Shown one piece after another: positions 1 through 11,154 of a stretch of 17,470 nucleotides of DNA. Each line of letters opens with the position of its first letter. Position 1 is the stretch's first letter. The position numbers were made by a program, and so were the translations under genes. The notes beneath the pieces were generated by a model. It ran no database searches. It had not been told where the DNA came from and saw only the letters and a list, made by a program, of their open reading frames with translations. Source of the DNA: Parvularia atlantis (lineage: Eukaryota > Opisthokonta > Rotosphaerida); NCBI GenBank assembly GCA_943704415.1, contig CALSCO010000239.1:1-17470 (forward strand), read 5' to 3'.

Positions 1-215
1 AGATCAGAATAGCATAATGGTTCATAATGGTTGGAAAGACACAAGGCGCGCACTTTTATACGCACCTGTAAAGCCGAATTGCAAACATTATTTTGTGCAA
101 AAGCAAACAAAGCGGAATCGCTCACTGGAGCAGAGTGCGCAGACGGAAGAGAGAAAATGGAGAGAAGTGGGTACTTTCCTTCATAACTGAGCGCGAAAAG
201 GTTTCCACGGTCTCG
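1..215. promoter_or_regulatory. Upstream region of URB1 (putative promoter/5' leader)
   Basis: This stretch is clearly less GC-rich than the coding DNA that follows, as expected for a promoter in this genome. It holds a 10-base direct tandem repeat, CATAATGGTT, at 13-22 and 23-32, and a TATA-like TTTTATA ending at 60. A weak reading frame opens at 93 and runs in frame into the URB1 start at 216. Its 41 extra residues are basic and not family-like, so I treat them as 5' leader. No transcription start can be fixed from sequence alone. Confidence 0.4.
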
Positions 216-3200
216 ATGATGGCCACGTGGCTCACGTTGAGCGAGTGGACGGCGGCGCTGCGGTCGGGCGACGCCGACGTGCTGCGCGCGGGTGCGTGCG
301 GTGCCGCGCGCGCGAGACGGGAGGGTGCTGAGGCGCTGCTCTGCGCCATGCCAGGGCTGGACCGCGCCTGCACCGAGCTGAGTGCCGGGCACGACACGCC
401 GCCGTTCCTCGCGGCGTACCTCGACAGCGTGCCTGACGCTGCCGAGCTACTGGCGCGGTGCACCGTGCCGCTGCGGGTGCGCGGCCACGCCCGATGTGCG
501 TCGGCGCGGCCTGGCTGATGCGCACGGGTCAGGGCGCTGCGGTCGGCGACGGCGTCGACGTCCTGCTGCTGCGCACGCTCGAGTTGATGCTGACCGCGAC
601 CACGCGCGACGCGGCGCTGCGCTCGCGCGGCATCGGCCTGTGCCGGACCGTGCGTGCAGCGCGCATCGTCGGCCCGGTGAGTGTGTGACGCCGCGCCGAC
701 GCCGCGTGTGCAGCTCGTGCGCGGCCACCTCAAGTTCTTGTACCACCACCTCAGCAGCAAGAACGCCGCGCTCGCCCTGAGAGTGCTTGCGGCCATCAAC
801 CGGCACGGCTCGGACCCGGCGCGCGAGCTGCACGAGCACTTCAATTTCACGCTCAAGGTGCGACCGCCCCTGGCCGCTATAGCGCGATGGGGGCTGACGG
901 TGCACAGGCCCTGCACCGTCTGCTCGCGGACCGCACGCCCGTGGCCGACGACGCGACGTCGGACCCGCTCGCATCCAGTGCGCCGTGGACTGCATACACG
1001 AGACACAGACCGCTCACGCCAGGCCATCGCAGCTGTGCGCGGCCTGTACGTGCGCTTCGTGCTCAGCTTCTTCGTCGAGACCGACGCCGCCGTGAAGAAG
1101 GCCGTGCTGGGCGTGACGGGCTTCGTGTTCAACGTCGTCAAGGGCCTCGTGGACGACGCGCCGGCCGTGCGGCGCAGCTCTGCCTATGCGCGATTGTGCG
1201 CGTGTGACGTGCGTCGCAGGCCGTCCAGCGCACGCTGCAGCTCATCCTCGTCCACATCGTCGCCGACGCTGCGCTCGCGCGCTCGGTGAAGCTGTCGCTG
1301 CTCTCGCCGGCCTTTCTCGAGCAGGTGCGTTGCAGCACCGCGCGCGCAAGCCACCGGCTGACTCCCGCGCAGATCGCCGCCCTGTACGCGCGCACGGAGG
1401 CCGACGACACCACGCCGAGCGCGGCCGAGCTGGCCCACGCGTTCCTACTCGAGATATGCACGGTTCCGGGCAAGGGCGTGTGCTTCAAGGATGCCGGGTG
1501 CGGCCTGAGTGATGCTGCGCACGCGCATGGCGGCCCTTGGCTGATGATGCTCGCGCAAAGCTGGTACCTGCGCTCGCAGGACGAGGACGTTGTCGTTTCG
1601 CTCGTCGACAGCGGCAAGCGCGCAGGCAAGGGCGACGGCAAGAAGGGTACACTTGCCAACAAGCAGCTGCTCCGGTTCTTGCAGACGCTGCGGCCCGGGG
1701 ACGACCTGCGCCAGCAGAGCCTCGTGGTGGCTGTGCTGGGCGCGTGCCCCGAGCTCGTGCGCCCGTGCGTGCCCGCCGTCTGCAGCCGTGCGCGACGACT
1801 GCGCTGATGCGGTGGGCGCACAGCTTCTGGCACGGCTTCACGGCCTCGGCCGACCCTCGCCCATCGCTCAAGTGGCTCGCGCACGCCACCCTCGCGTACA
1901 AGGTCACACTGCTCCCTGTGCCACCGCTTCGCCCGACGACGGTGCGTGCCCGCTCGCACATGCACTCGGCGCAGCTGACGCGGGCACGTCTCAGCCGCCG
2001 ACGCTCGCCGTCGTGCTCGACAACATCGTGTGCCCGTGGCTCGGCCGCACCGCTCTCAGCCACGGCATGCAGCACGCCAGCGCCCTGGTCAAGCGCGCGA
2101 CGATGCAAGTGCTCGACGCGACCATGCGCAAGCTCGCGATGGTGCTGCAGGCCCTGCCGGATGCGGACGCGGACGACGGCTACGTCAAGCTGCGGCAGGA
2201 GCTGCGCGGCGAGGTGCGCGCCAGCCGGCACTGTTTCCCTATGTCGCGGAAGGACTTACACCCGCGCGGCAATCACAGCTCAAAAAGCGCCTGCCAGACA
2301 TCCAGACCGTCCTAGCGCTGCACGCTCAGGTCGGCCGCGCCAGCGCGGACGATCCGCGCGCGGTCGTGCTGTACGAGCAGGTCATCACGCTCATCGCCAG
2401 CTTCCAGCGCTTCCTGCCGGAGCTGCTCGTCGAGGCGCGCTTTGACTTTGCCAAGGTGCTGCCGACATCGCTGCACCAGCTCGACGCGCCCTTGCAGTTC
2501 CAGATCGCCAGGCTGCTGCACCTGGTCTCGCCGAGCCACTGGACGCGCCCCAGTCAGCTGCATCCGATCCTCGCGCTGTTTGTCGAGACGCAGCACGCGC
2601 AGCTGCACGCGCTCCTGCGCAGCCTGCTCATCAGCGTGCTGCACTCAACGCACGCGTTCGACGGCGGCCACAGCAGCGAGGTGCCGTTCCGCCCGCTCGC
2701 TGGCGCAGGCAATGCTCGCTCACTGCGTTCTGCCGCAGGCGGTGCTCTGGGTCGACCTCCTGCCTCCGAGCGCACCGGCACCACTCCTGCGCTTTGTTGA
2801 CGCCGTCGTGAGCTCTGTCGCCAAGTTGCTGCCGCAGTGGTGCGCGTCCGGCGCGACCGCAGCCGCGCACGTGTCTCACGCGCACGGCAACAGGTACGAC
2901 CGTGCGCTGCCGTTCTCGGTGCTGCTGCGCTGTGCGATCGACCAGCACGAGCGGGCGGTCGCGACCGGCAAGTACGACGCTGACGTGGGCGTGTACCTTG
3001 CCGCAGTCGCGCAGGCCGTCGTGCGGTCGTCGCCGTGGCCGGGCGACGCCGCCGAGCAGCTGTCGAGCATCGGCAGTGCGCTGACCGCACCGGCTGTGCC
3101 GGACGCCGAGACCCTCGAACGGCTGGCCGGCGTTGTGATGCAAGCGAGTGCCGGCGACTACGCACACCTGCTGCTCGGCTACGTGCTCAACCTGACGACT

Positions 3201-6200
3201 GCCGCTGCCGCCGCCACCGATCCCGCCGCCCCTCGTCTGCTTCACCTGGCCGCGCGGCTCTGCCACGGTAACGCACGGGCTGCTGCGTCAGCGCTCGCGC
3301 ACGAGGGCGTCGCTGCCGCTGCTTTGGCCAGCTCGAGCCCGGACGCGCTTGCGCTGCGGTTGGGTGCGTGTGCCTGGCACGGTTGCGCCGCAATGCTGAG
3401 CAGCACCGCAGGGCTGGTGCTGCTTGCGCTCTCGGACGGGCCTGCGCTGTCACTCGTTGTGCGCGCGCTGGTGGACGACGCCACGAGCGAGCTGAACAGC
3501 CGCCGCCGTGGGACGCGCGCCCTCGGGCCGGTGCGGCTTCTGCCTGGCGGCTGGACATTGCGCTGACGCTGCGGCAGGCAACGAGTCTCGCCGCGCTGGT
3601 GCTGCCACATCTCGCCCACGAGCACCGCGCGATACTCATCGCGGCGCTGGCCGAGCTGCCCGGTGCACGGCTCGACGTGGCTTCGCCCGAGCTCGCCCTG
3701 CTGGTGGCCGCGCTGGGCCAGCTGGTCGACGAGACGCAGCGTGGCAGCGCAGGCGAGCTGACGCTTGGCGCGGGCGTGATGGAGCGTCTGCTGGTGCTCT
3801 ACGCGCATCAGCCGGGCAGTGATCAGCTCGCCCGCGTCATCCTCGCGCTTCTGCACCAGCCGCCGGCCGTGGACCGAACGGAGGGCCGCGTGCGCGTCGT
3901 GCACGTGTCGCACTTTGCCGACGAGGCCTTTGTGCGCGCGTGCACCACGGCGCCGCTCGAGCCGCTGCGCGTGCAGCTGCTGCGACGGCTGCTGGAGGCA
4001 CGTGCGGACCTCGCGGCCAAGCACCTCGAGGGTGTGCTGCAGATGCTGGACTTGTCGACCGGGGACCAGGTCAAAGCGGCCGCGCCGCTGCTGGACCTGT
4101 ACCTGGAGCCGTACGCACACGTTGCCGCTGACACCGTCACACTGCGTCTGCAAGCCGTGCGCAGCAGCAGCGCGGATCAGCAGCCGCTCTTTGCGACAGC
4201 GGCCGCGATCAGGCCCGCGCAGCCCGCACCGACCGCGATCGGGCCCGCGCAGCCCGTACCGACCGCGATCGACATCAAGGCGATGCTGCACGTGCTGCTC
4301 GACAGCCAGCGCATCGGCGCTGCGACGTCGAGCAAGGCGTGGACGTGGTCTGCGGCGGCGCTGACGTCGTGCCTGCGGCTGCTCGTCCTGCTGGCTGCGG
4401 ACGCGGCAGACGACGCTGCAGACGCCTTGTCGCGCGCGAGTGCGGACGTGCTGAACGCCTCGCCGCACTGGCTGCCGAGCAACTCGGCCGCGGACCTGCG
4501 CGCGTATCTGGTGCAGCGCTGGCAGTCGGGGTGCGCGCGCTCGCCTGATCGCCGACACCGCTGACACGTGCGCAGGTGGATGCTGCTGCTCGCCGAGGCC
4601 GCGCAAGTGATGCCGACGTCTGACCTGAGCGCCCGCGTGTGGGACCGGATCGCGGGCGACCTGCGCATGCTGTGCGATGTCAACGACTCGGCCGCCCCGG
4701 CTGTTGAGCTTGCGGGCCTTGAGCTGCTCGGTGTGCCGCGCCAGCCCGCCGCGCGGTTGTGTTCGCTGATGTGCTGTGCGTGCGCAGCGAGCCTCATGCC
4801 GTCATCCGCCGCTGCGCACCAGCTGACGCTGCTCGAGGGCACGGCGCAGGCGGTCCTCAGCCGGCGGACAGAGAACGCCGCCCTGCTTTACCTGCTTGTG
4901 CGCGCCCTGCACCGTGCGCGGCAAGCGTCGGTGCGTGTCGACCATGCGCGTTTGCACCCTTGAACGCTGCACACACAGGTTGACGCTCTTGAAGCATGGG
5001 AGCAACTGGCCGCGTCGCTGGCGCTCACGATCATTTTGTCGTCATCACCGAAGCTCGTGCTGGCGTCCAGCGGCGACGTGCACCTGGTGCCCGCCCGCCG
5101 GTTGCTGTGCCTGGTGCTCGCGATGGCGCCGGAGCGCGGCCAGTGGCTCGACGCCCGCGCGCTGGGCCAGATCGCGCTCGCGTACGGCGGAACGCACGCG
5201 GCGGACGACCTCGTCTTGTTGCAGATGCTGTACCGCGTCGAGCGCATGGCCGGGCGGCCGGTGACTGACGCGCTGCTCCACCGCTTCGCGCCCGACGCCG
5301 GCACTGCGCCGGGCAAGCGGCTGGACGGCCTGTTGGTCGGCCTCGCGCCGCTGCAGATGCTTGCTGCGGTGCACCGTCTCGACCCGGCGCACGCGCTGTT
5401 GCCGGCCGAGCCCGCGGACGGTGCGCGCCTGTTGCCCGTTTGCATGTCGTGCGCCGCATGACACGGTGCGCGTCAGATATCCTGCAGATGCAAGCGTGGC
5501 TGGACGAGACGTCGCCCGGCCGGGAGTGCTACGATCCGTCGTTCCTGCTGCCGCTGCTGCTCCAGCTACTGCACTTGACCGTGGTCGAGCTCGAGGCGCA
5601 GGTCGAGGCGCAGCGGGCGTACGACGCGGCGCATCCTCAACAGGCGACGGACGGCACAGACGAGCACGCGCCTGCCGAGCTCACGGACGCCGACTACGAC
5701 GAGGCCATCCAGCGCGGCGAGCTGCCCACACGCAAGCGCCCCGGGCGCAGCCACCTGCTGCCGCACGGACACAAGCGGGCGCGGCACGTGCGACCTGAGC
5801 CGCGGCCTGCGTGGGACGTGCGGCTCGCGGTTGAGAGCCACGCGCTGGCGCTGGCGGTGACGTGCATGTCGGCGGGTGACGCAGGCCTGCGACGCGCGGC
5901 GGCGGGCGTGGTCGCGCTCTTCTACCGCCACCTCGAATGGGCCGACTTTCGCGAGCAGCGCCAGGTCAAGTTGCTGCTGGACGTGCTGCGTGCCGGCGCC
6001 GGCCCGTTCAACCACGGCGCGGACGGCGAGGACGGCGAGGCCGAGCGCGCCGACGCCGTCGACGTGCGCCGGCTGCCGTCGGCGGCGACGTCGTTTGTCG
6101 TGCTTGCGCTGGACGTGCTGCTGCAGCCCAGCCACGTAATGTACCCGCTCGTCAACCGCTTCCTGCTGCAGCGGCCCGCAATGGACTTCCGCGTGCGTGT

Positions 6201-7542
6201 TCACTCGCTGGAGGACCGCGTGCACGGTTGACGCGCAATGCAGGACCTGCCCATGTTCTACAGCCTGTTCTACTCGAGCGCGCCCTCGTTTCGCACGGAG
6301 CGCTCGTGGGTACTGCGCCTGCTCACGAACGGGCTGCGTGTGCCGTCGGTGCGCGCTTGGGCTGCCTGCCCCGCGTGCACCGCCCGGTTGAACGACACAA
6401 CGCAGGACTATGGCCTATTCAAGCGACGGCACGCCGTGGATGTGCTGCTGTCGTTCTACGGGTCGCCACTGGCAGACGAGGCTGCGTGCCGGCTCGTGCT
6501 GACGGTGCATTCTGGACGCCGCTATTGTAGCGCTGACGACGGCGACGCGGCGCACAGGTGCTCTGGCGCGCGCTGGCCATCGCACCGGTCGGCGCGGAGC
6601 TGCTGCACCAGCACGGCCTTCTGGCTTGGCTGCTGGCGCAGATCGCATCGCGGCGCATCCCGTTGGCGATCGGCGGACGACGCGGCGCGCTGCCGCCGCT
6701 GGCGTACCACACGGCGTTTGCGCGGCTGGCGGGACGCGCGCTCGAGCTGGCCGTGTCGCGGCGTGCGCTGATGCAGGCGCTCACCGTGGAGCAGTTTGCG
6801 CTGGGGTGCCGCGCGCTGTGCGAACTGCCAGGTGCGCATTGGGGCACACAACGCGGTGCAAACGCTTAACGCCACAAGCGCAGACGCGGTGGCCGAGCGC
6901 GTGCACGTGGACCACCTACCGTGGCTGGGCGCGCTGCTGAACGCCGCTGTGGCCTACTGCCACACGCTCGTCGGCGCGGCAGACAACGTGCCGGTGCCGG
7001 GCATCGAGCAACTGACCCATGCCACGCGCCGCTTCCGCACCGCCGTTGCTGCTGCTGCTGCCGCGGCTGGGCGCAAGCGCGGCGGCTCGTCGTTGGGGCC
7101 GCCGGACGAGCTGTTTGCGTGCAGCGACGACGTCGGCGCCGTGGCGGAGGCAGCGGTGGCGCGGGCTACGGTTGTGCTCGGCCGTTTGCCGGCGCGGTCG
7201 CTCTCGCCCGCACGACTGGCTGCGGTCTTTGCTGAGCTGGCTGGTGCGGACGTGCTCAAGGCCGCGCGTTTCCTGCTGGGCGCGCTCGACGGCCACGACG
7301 ACGAAGGCATGCGCGGGCAAGCCGACGGCCGTCACGCGCGCGAAGACGAGATCCGCGCGCTCGTGCTCGCAAACGACCGCTTCCTTGCGTCGCTCGTGCA
7401 CGCGTGCCTCAGCCGGCCGCGCAGCGCCGAGCTCGAGACGGCTGGGCTGTCTCTCCTGCGCGTCGTACTTCGCGACGGCGCGCCGAGCGGTCTGGCGCAG
7501 CAGCTGCGCGCGCTGGCGAGTGATGGTGGTGTACAGGTGTGA
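216..7542 (+). CDS. URB1: URB1/Npa1 nucleolar pre-ribosome assembly factor, 19 exons
   Basis: URB1 (yeast Npa1/Urb1) is a very large helical-repeat protein of early pre-60S particles in the nucleolus. Exons: 216-476, 533-676, 714-857, 908-977, 1009-1166, 1220-1324, 1373-1756, 1786-1941, 1995-2213, 2279-2680, 2709-3530, 3578-4530, 4576-4930, 4979-5420, 5477-6192, 6244-6339, 6406-6504, 6558-6831, 6884-7542. They sum to 6459 bases (2152 aa), close to the ~2270 aa of animal URB1. The Npa1 N-terminal domain begins near residue 136 (LVRGHLKFLYHH) and continues through LYVRFVLSFFVE. SFWHGFTASADPRPSLKWLA follows in exon 8. The C-terminal NopRA1 domain (about residues 1690-1870) contains MYPLVNRFLLQRPAMDFR, DLPMFYSLFYSS, DYGLFKRRHAV and LLSFYGSPLADEAA. 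A basic stretch with KRPGR and HKRARH (5731-5790) could be a nucleolar signal. Less certain: intron 4 (978-1008, or alternatively 941-1022) and the exact C-terminus. The start is the first of two adjacent ATGs (216, 219). Exon 11 holds a possible extra in-frame 48-base intron at 3364-3411. Confidence 0.88.
4205..4270 (+). repeat. 30-base tandem repeat inside URB1 exon 12
   Basis: Two near-identical 30-base units (4205-4234 and 4235-4264) and the first six bases of a third encode AIRPAQPAPT, AIGPAQPVPT, AI. The array stays in frame and forms a Pro/Ala-rich linker between helical segments of URB1. This is a coding minisatellite that could vary in copy number by 10 residues per unit. Confidence 0.85.
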
Positions 7543-7569
7543 GGCGTTGTACATGTGCACGACGCTTGC
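7543..7569. other. 27-base gap between convergent stop codons
   Basis: Only 27 bases separate the TGA of URB1 (7540-7542) from the TAA of WDR24 (complement of 7570-7572). The gap contains the near-palindrome GTACATGTGCAC. It is too short for two separate 3' untranslated regions, so the two mRNAs must overlap antisense or one must end inside the other gene. I see no AATAAA signal here. Confidence 0.8.
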
Positions 7570-9870
7570 TTAAGCGTCGGGCCCGCTGGCGTTCGAGCGC
7601 GTCATGGAGACGCGGCGGCTGAACACGGGCCGTGTCGGCGAGGGCGGTGTGGACGTGGTGGTGCTGCCGGGCGTGGGCGCGAACGTCGGTGCTGCCGCGG
7701 CGCGGCTGGGTGTGACGGGCGTGGTCGGCGTGCTGGTTGTGCCGCTGGCGCCGTCGACCGCGTGGGCGCCGCCGCTGCCGTGCGTGGGCGTCGAGAGCGC
7801 CGTGCACACGTGCCCACAGCCGGCCGGGCACACGCTCCAGAGCGTGAACCAGTCGACGATGTGCTGCGTGTGCCCGCCGTGCCCGCAGCCCTCGCACCAG
7901 ACGTACAAGCCCTTGACGGGCACGCGGCTGCGACGGCGCCGTGAGCGCCGGCGGCTGCACGCGCGTGCGTGCGCACCAGATCGCGCACGGGCCGAGCATC
8001 TTGCGGCACTTCTCGCACGTCCAGTAGGCGCGGTCCTGCTGCAGCAGCGGCTTGAAGCAGTTGCTGCACGACGTATTGATCGTGGTCGACGCCTGCGTCA
8101 TGGCCCGGACCTCCATCTGCGGACACTTGGCCGTGATCAGCGCCGCGACGGTCCACAGGCGGAAGCGCTGCAGCAGCTCTGTGTGCAGGCGAGGGCGCGT
8201 GAGCGTGCGCCTGCTGCTACGGTGGCACACACCGATGTACGAGTAGTACCAGAGCTTTTGCTTGGTGTCGTCCACGTTGAGCGTGCCCTGGAGAACGATG
8301 AGGATCGAGACGCACGTCTGCACGTCGGCCTGCGCGCCGTGTCTGTGTCAGTGCGCTGGCGGCCGTACGGCTCGGTGTGTGCACACCATCTCGGCGTAGT
8401 ACTCGAGCGTCTGCACCAGCACGGGCGTCTCGCGCCACTCGCTGCGCAGGTCGATGCTGCTGGGCGCGACCTGGATGTCGGCGGCGGAGCGGGCCGAGCG
8501 GCCTGTGGCGGATGCGGTGCCATCAGCCGATGACCAGACACGCCGTGCCGCTGCCTACGACGCACCGGACCGCACCGTCGATGGCACGCTCGGCACGGGC
8601 TGCAGGAACTCGGCCTCGTCCTCGGACGACGACGGCGAGACGATGAGCTGCGGCGTAGCGGGATCAGCGCAGCGTGCGCCCGACGTCTTGTGCAACTCAC
8701 GCACCATGTCCTCGACCGCGGGAGCGTTGACCGTGGCTGCGCACGCACAGCGCGTGAGTTCGCGCAGAATGCCCGACCGCGACGCACGCGACATGATCAG
8801 GCTGGGCACGCTCGTGCTGGCCGTGAGGAAGAGCTTCTCGCGGCTGCGCAAGGAAGAGTCTGCGGCGTGCGTGCGCGAGTGAGCATTGTGCGCGGGCGCG
8901 CTTGGTGAGCGCACAAGAGCTGGCCAGCTCGAAGCCGCCGGATGCGACGCCCTCGAGCGACTCGGACGAGCGTGCGGCGTCGTCCGCGGGCGCCGCAAGC
9001 AGGCGTAGGATCTTCCACGTCTGCGCGAGGGCGGAGCGCGGCGCGCGGCGCTCGACGATCTGGGAAGCGGCACCGCGGTGTTGACTCGTTTTGGCACTGC
9101 CGGGCCTCGCAGGCGCGCACCTCGGCGTTGTGCGTACACAGGTTGTACGGCGTGTCGTCATCGAGGCGGTAGTTTTGCGCGTAGTGGATGAAGGCCTCGT
9201 GGTCAAAGCCGTCGGCGGTGCGCACAATGCCGACCTCCTGCCGCGGCACGAACGGCGTTATGACCAGCTGGGGCAGCCCGTAGTATGAGCCAGTACGCAG
9301 GCGTGCGGGCATGCATCGCGCACCCGGCCGTCGCCCTGCGGCTTGTCCTTCTCCTTATCCAATGGCTTGCCCTTGGCCGGCTTGCCCCTTGCGAAGATCG
9401 ACAGCGACGCGAGGCCGGACCTGTGCGACTGTTGTTGCGGACATCGCAGCGCCGCGTGCGCCACGCACCCGTCGCGCTCGCTCAGCTGGCTCTCGCGCGC
9501 AGCCAGCGGGACGTTGGCGTAGGCGAGCTCGCTGAGGGGCGAGAACGAGACGGCCGAGGGCGACTGCAGGCGCGCGGGCTGGTAGGCTGCGTGCTGCACG
9601 CGTGAGCGATGCGGCAGGCAGCGCGCAGCGCGAGGCGCACCGTCGACGATGCGGTGCTGCATGAACGTCTGGTCTTTCGAGCACGACCACATCGTGTCTG
9701 ACCCGCGCCACAGAATACCTACCGCCACGCCGGCCGTCAGCCGCAGGACGCCCGGCCCGGCCGCGCACGTGCGCACCGAGCGTGACCTCGCTGTGGTCGT
9801 CCAGCGTGAGCTCGGGCACATACTTACGCTTGAGGTCCCACACGTGAATGCGTCTGCGCGCACTGGCTGA

Positions 9871-9925
<55 letters not shown>

Positions 9926-11153
9926 TGTGCGCCCAAGTGCGCCGCAAGTGCGCCGCACCGGTCCGTCAGGAGCGCGATCGAGGCCAGCTGGTTGCGGTGG
10001 CCCGGGCGCCACTGCACGTGGCCGACGGGCGCGATGGTCTGGATGGACGCGACGAGGAGGGAGCGCGGGTCCGACTGGCGCATGTCCCAAATCTTGATCG
10101 ACTTGTCGCGCGAGCCCGACGCGAGGTAGCGCCCCTCGGGGTGCCAGTCGAGCGTGAAGACAGGCCCGCTGTGGGCGTTGACGCGCTTGTCGATGCGGTT
10201 TGGGTTGCGCGTGTCCCAGCGCTGACGGGAGCACGTCGGTCCTTGGATCGGGACGCACGAGGCGAGCGCACCTGCACCACGCCCGTCTCAAACACGGCTG
10301 CGAAAGCCCAGGTCTCGGCAGGCGAGAATTGCACGTCGCGCACGCTCTCGGCCTTGCCCTCAAACACCGTCGTCGTGTTTTTCTCGCGCAAGTCCTGTAC
10401 GGCCGTGATGAGCGCGGCGCGCAGTGGGCGTGCGTGCGTGCGGCGCACAAAGAGCCGCATCGTCCCGTCCTGCGACGCGCTGATGAGCACGTCCGGGTTG
10501 GTCGGGTGGAAAGCGACGCGGTTGACGGCGCGCTGGTGCTCGGTGATCGTGCGCACTGCCGCGGCGGTGCGCGGTGTGAGGCGCGGGCGGGCAGGCAGGT
10601 GGCCGCATACTCTGCTTGTTGCTCGAGCTCGGCACGTCCCAGATCACGATCGCACCGTTGGTGGCCGCCGTCGCGATCACGTTCTTGTTGGCTTTTGGGG
10701 GCGGGCGGGAGGGACGCGGCGGGTGAGTGGCGCGCGCACAGACGGGCGGGCAGGGGACAAAGGCGCACAGGCCACGGGGCACCACTTGACGTCGTTGCTG
10801 CTGTAGTTGAGGTTGAGGCGGCCCGTGCGCAGGTTGTGCGTCATGACGACTTCGTCCGTGCCGACGCTAAGGATCTGCAGCACTGTGCGGCCCGGCATCA
10901 GAGAGCGGCATCCGTCGTCGTCCGCATCGCGCGCACCATCGCGCCCCGCCAGCACGACCGCGCTGCCCTCGGGGCTCGCCGACAGCGACGTCGCCACAGT
11001 GCCGCCGAGCCGGTAGCTGAGCGCGCGCACGGGTGCCGATGCCGCCGATGCCGCCGACGCCGCCGACGCCGCGCCCGCCGCGCCCGCCGCGCCCGCCGCG
11101 CCCGTGGCCGTCAACGACGTCGCCATCGCCTGCGGGCCGATTAATGACAGCAT
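7570..11153 (-). CDS. WDR24: WDR24-like GATOR2 subunit (WD40 propeller plus C-terminal zinc RING), 14 exons
   Basis: WDR24 (yeast Sea2/Rtc1) is a subunit of GATOR2, which relays amino-acid sufficiency to TORC1 at the lysosome or vacuole. Exons, in transcript order: 11153-10769, 10691-10611, 10555-10449, 10394-10272, 10221-9959, 9853-9777, 9718-9324, 9267-9121, 9059-8915, 8859-8566, 8502-8387, 8329-8233, 8178-7977, 7927-7570. They sum to 2790 bases (929 aa). An Ala/Ser-rich N-terminus precedes WD40 blades at about residues 45-400, with [60 protein letters not shown] and [13 protein letters not shown]; all fit WDR24 rather than WDR59. A middle helical region includes LCTHNAEV and [10 protein letters not shown]. 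The RING has CxxC at 781/784, CxxC at 798/801, CAIC at 808/811, then [13 protein letters not shown] and CPAGCGHVC (844-852). A 77-residue Ser/Thr/Pro tail follows the last cysteine, where family members usually end. The start may instead be Met at 11126. Confidence 0.93.
9871..9926. repeat. (GCGT)14 microsatellite in a WDR24 intron
   Basis: Fourteen perfect GCGT units fill more than half of the WDR24 intron at 9854-9958 (105 bases, the longest in that gene). On the coding strand it reads as ACGC repeats between a GTGCGG donor and a CAG acceptor. Flanking exons encode [10 protein letters not shown] and RRIHVWDLK, which join naturally once the repeat is spliced out, so the repeat is not coding. 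Confidence 0.93.
11037..11104 (-). repeat. Ala-rich 9-base coding repeat at the WDR24 N-terminus
   Basis: Imperfect GCC-based triplets with a 9-base period encode repeated AAG units and then repeated AAS units just before the first WD40 blade of WDR24. The tract lies immediately upstream of the carrier start codon on the other strand, so it may also form part of that gene's promoter or leader. Confidence 0.75.
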
Positions 11154-11154
11154 G
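11126..11154. other. Head-to-head start codons of WDR24 and the SLC25 carrier
   Basis: The palindrome CATG at 11151-11154 supplies the ATG of the plus-strand carrier (11152) and, on the minus strand, the first plausible ATG of WDR24 (11153). The alternatives are close by: WDR24 could begin at 11126 and the carrier at 11104. No downstream Met exists before the conserved domain of either protein. Whichever pair is used, the coding regions are at most 25 bases apart or overlap. Promoter and leader sequence of each gene must therefore lie in the other gene's coding DNA, unless an upstream non-coding exon is used. Confidence 0.7.

Noticed and set aside
122-1141. Long minus-strand open frame opposite URB1 (and similar ones at 3242-4606 and 5566-6225)
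   Set aside because: Arg/Ala/Gln-rich, low-complexity translations with no domain. Long antisense frames are expected opposite GC-rich coding DNA, and the plus strand here encodes recognisable URB1 segments.
216-7542. URB1 as a pseudogene broken by many frameshifts
   Set aside because: Every apparent frame change coincides with a GTG...AG segment whose removal restores frame, and the exons sum to a multiple of three with conserved family motifs through to the C-terminal domain.
9871-9926. Possible CRISPR-like array or coding repeat (Thr-His-Ala-Arg peptide)
   Set aside because: Perfect 4-base units with no spacers, located in a well-supported WDR24 intron: a simple microsatellite.
7570-11153. 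Assignment of the minus-strand WD40/RING gene to WDR59 rather than WDR24
   Set aside because: The [28 protein letters not shown] and YSYIELLQRF segments and the [16 protein letters not shown] zinc motif follow the WDR24 pattern more closely.
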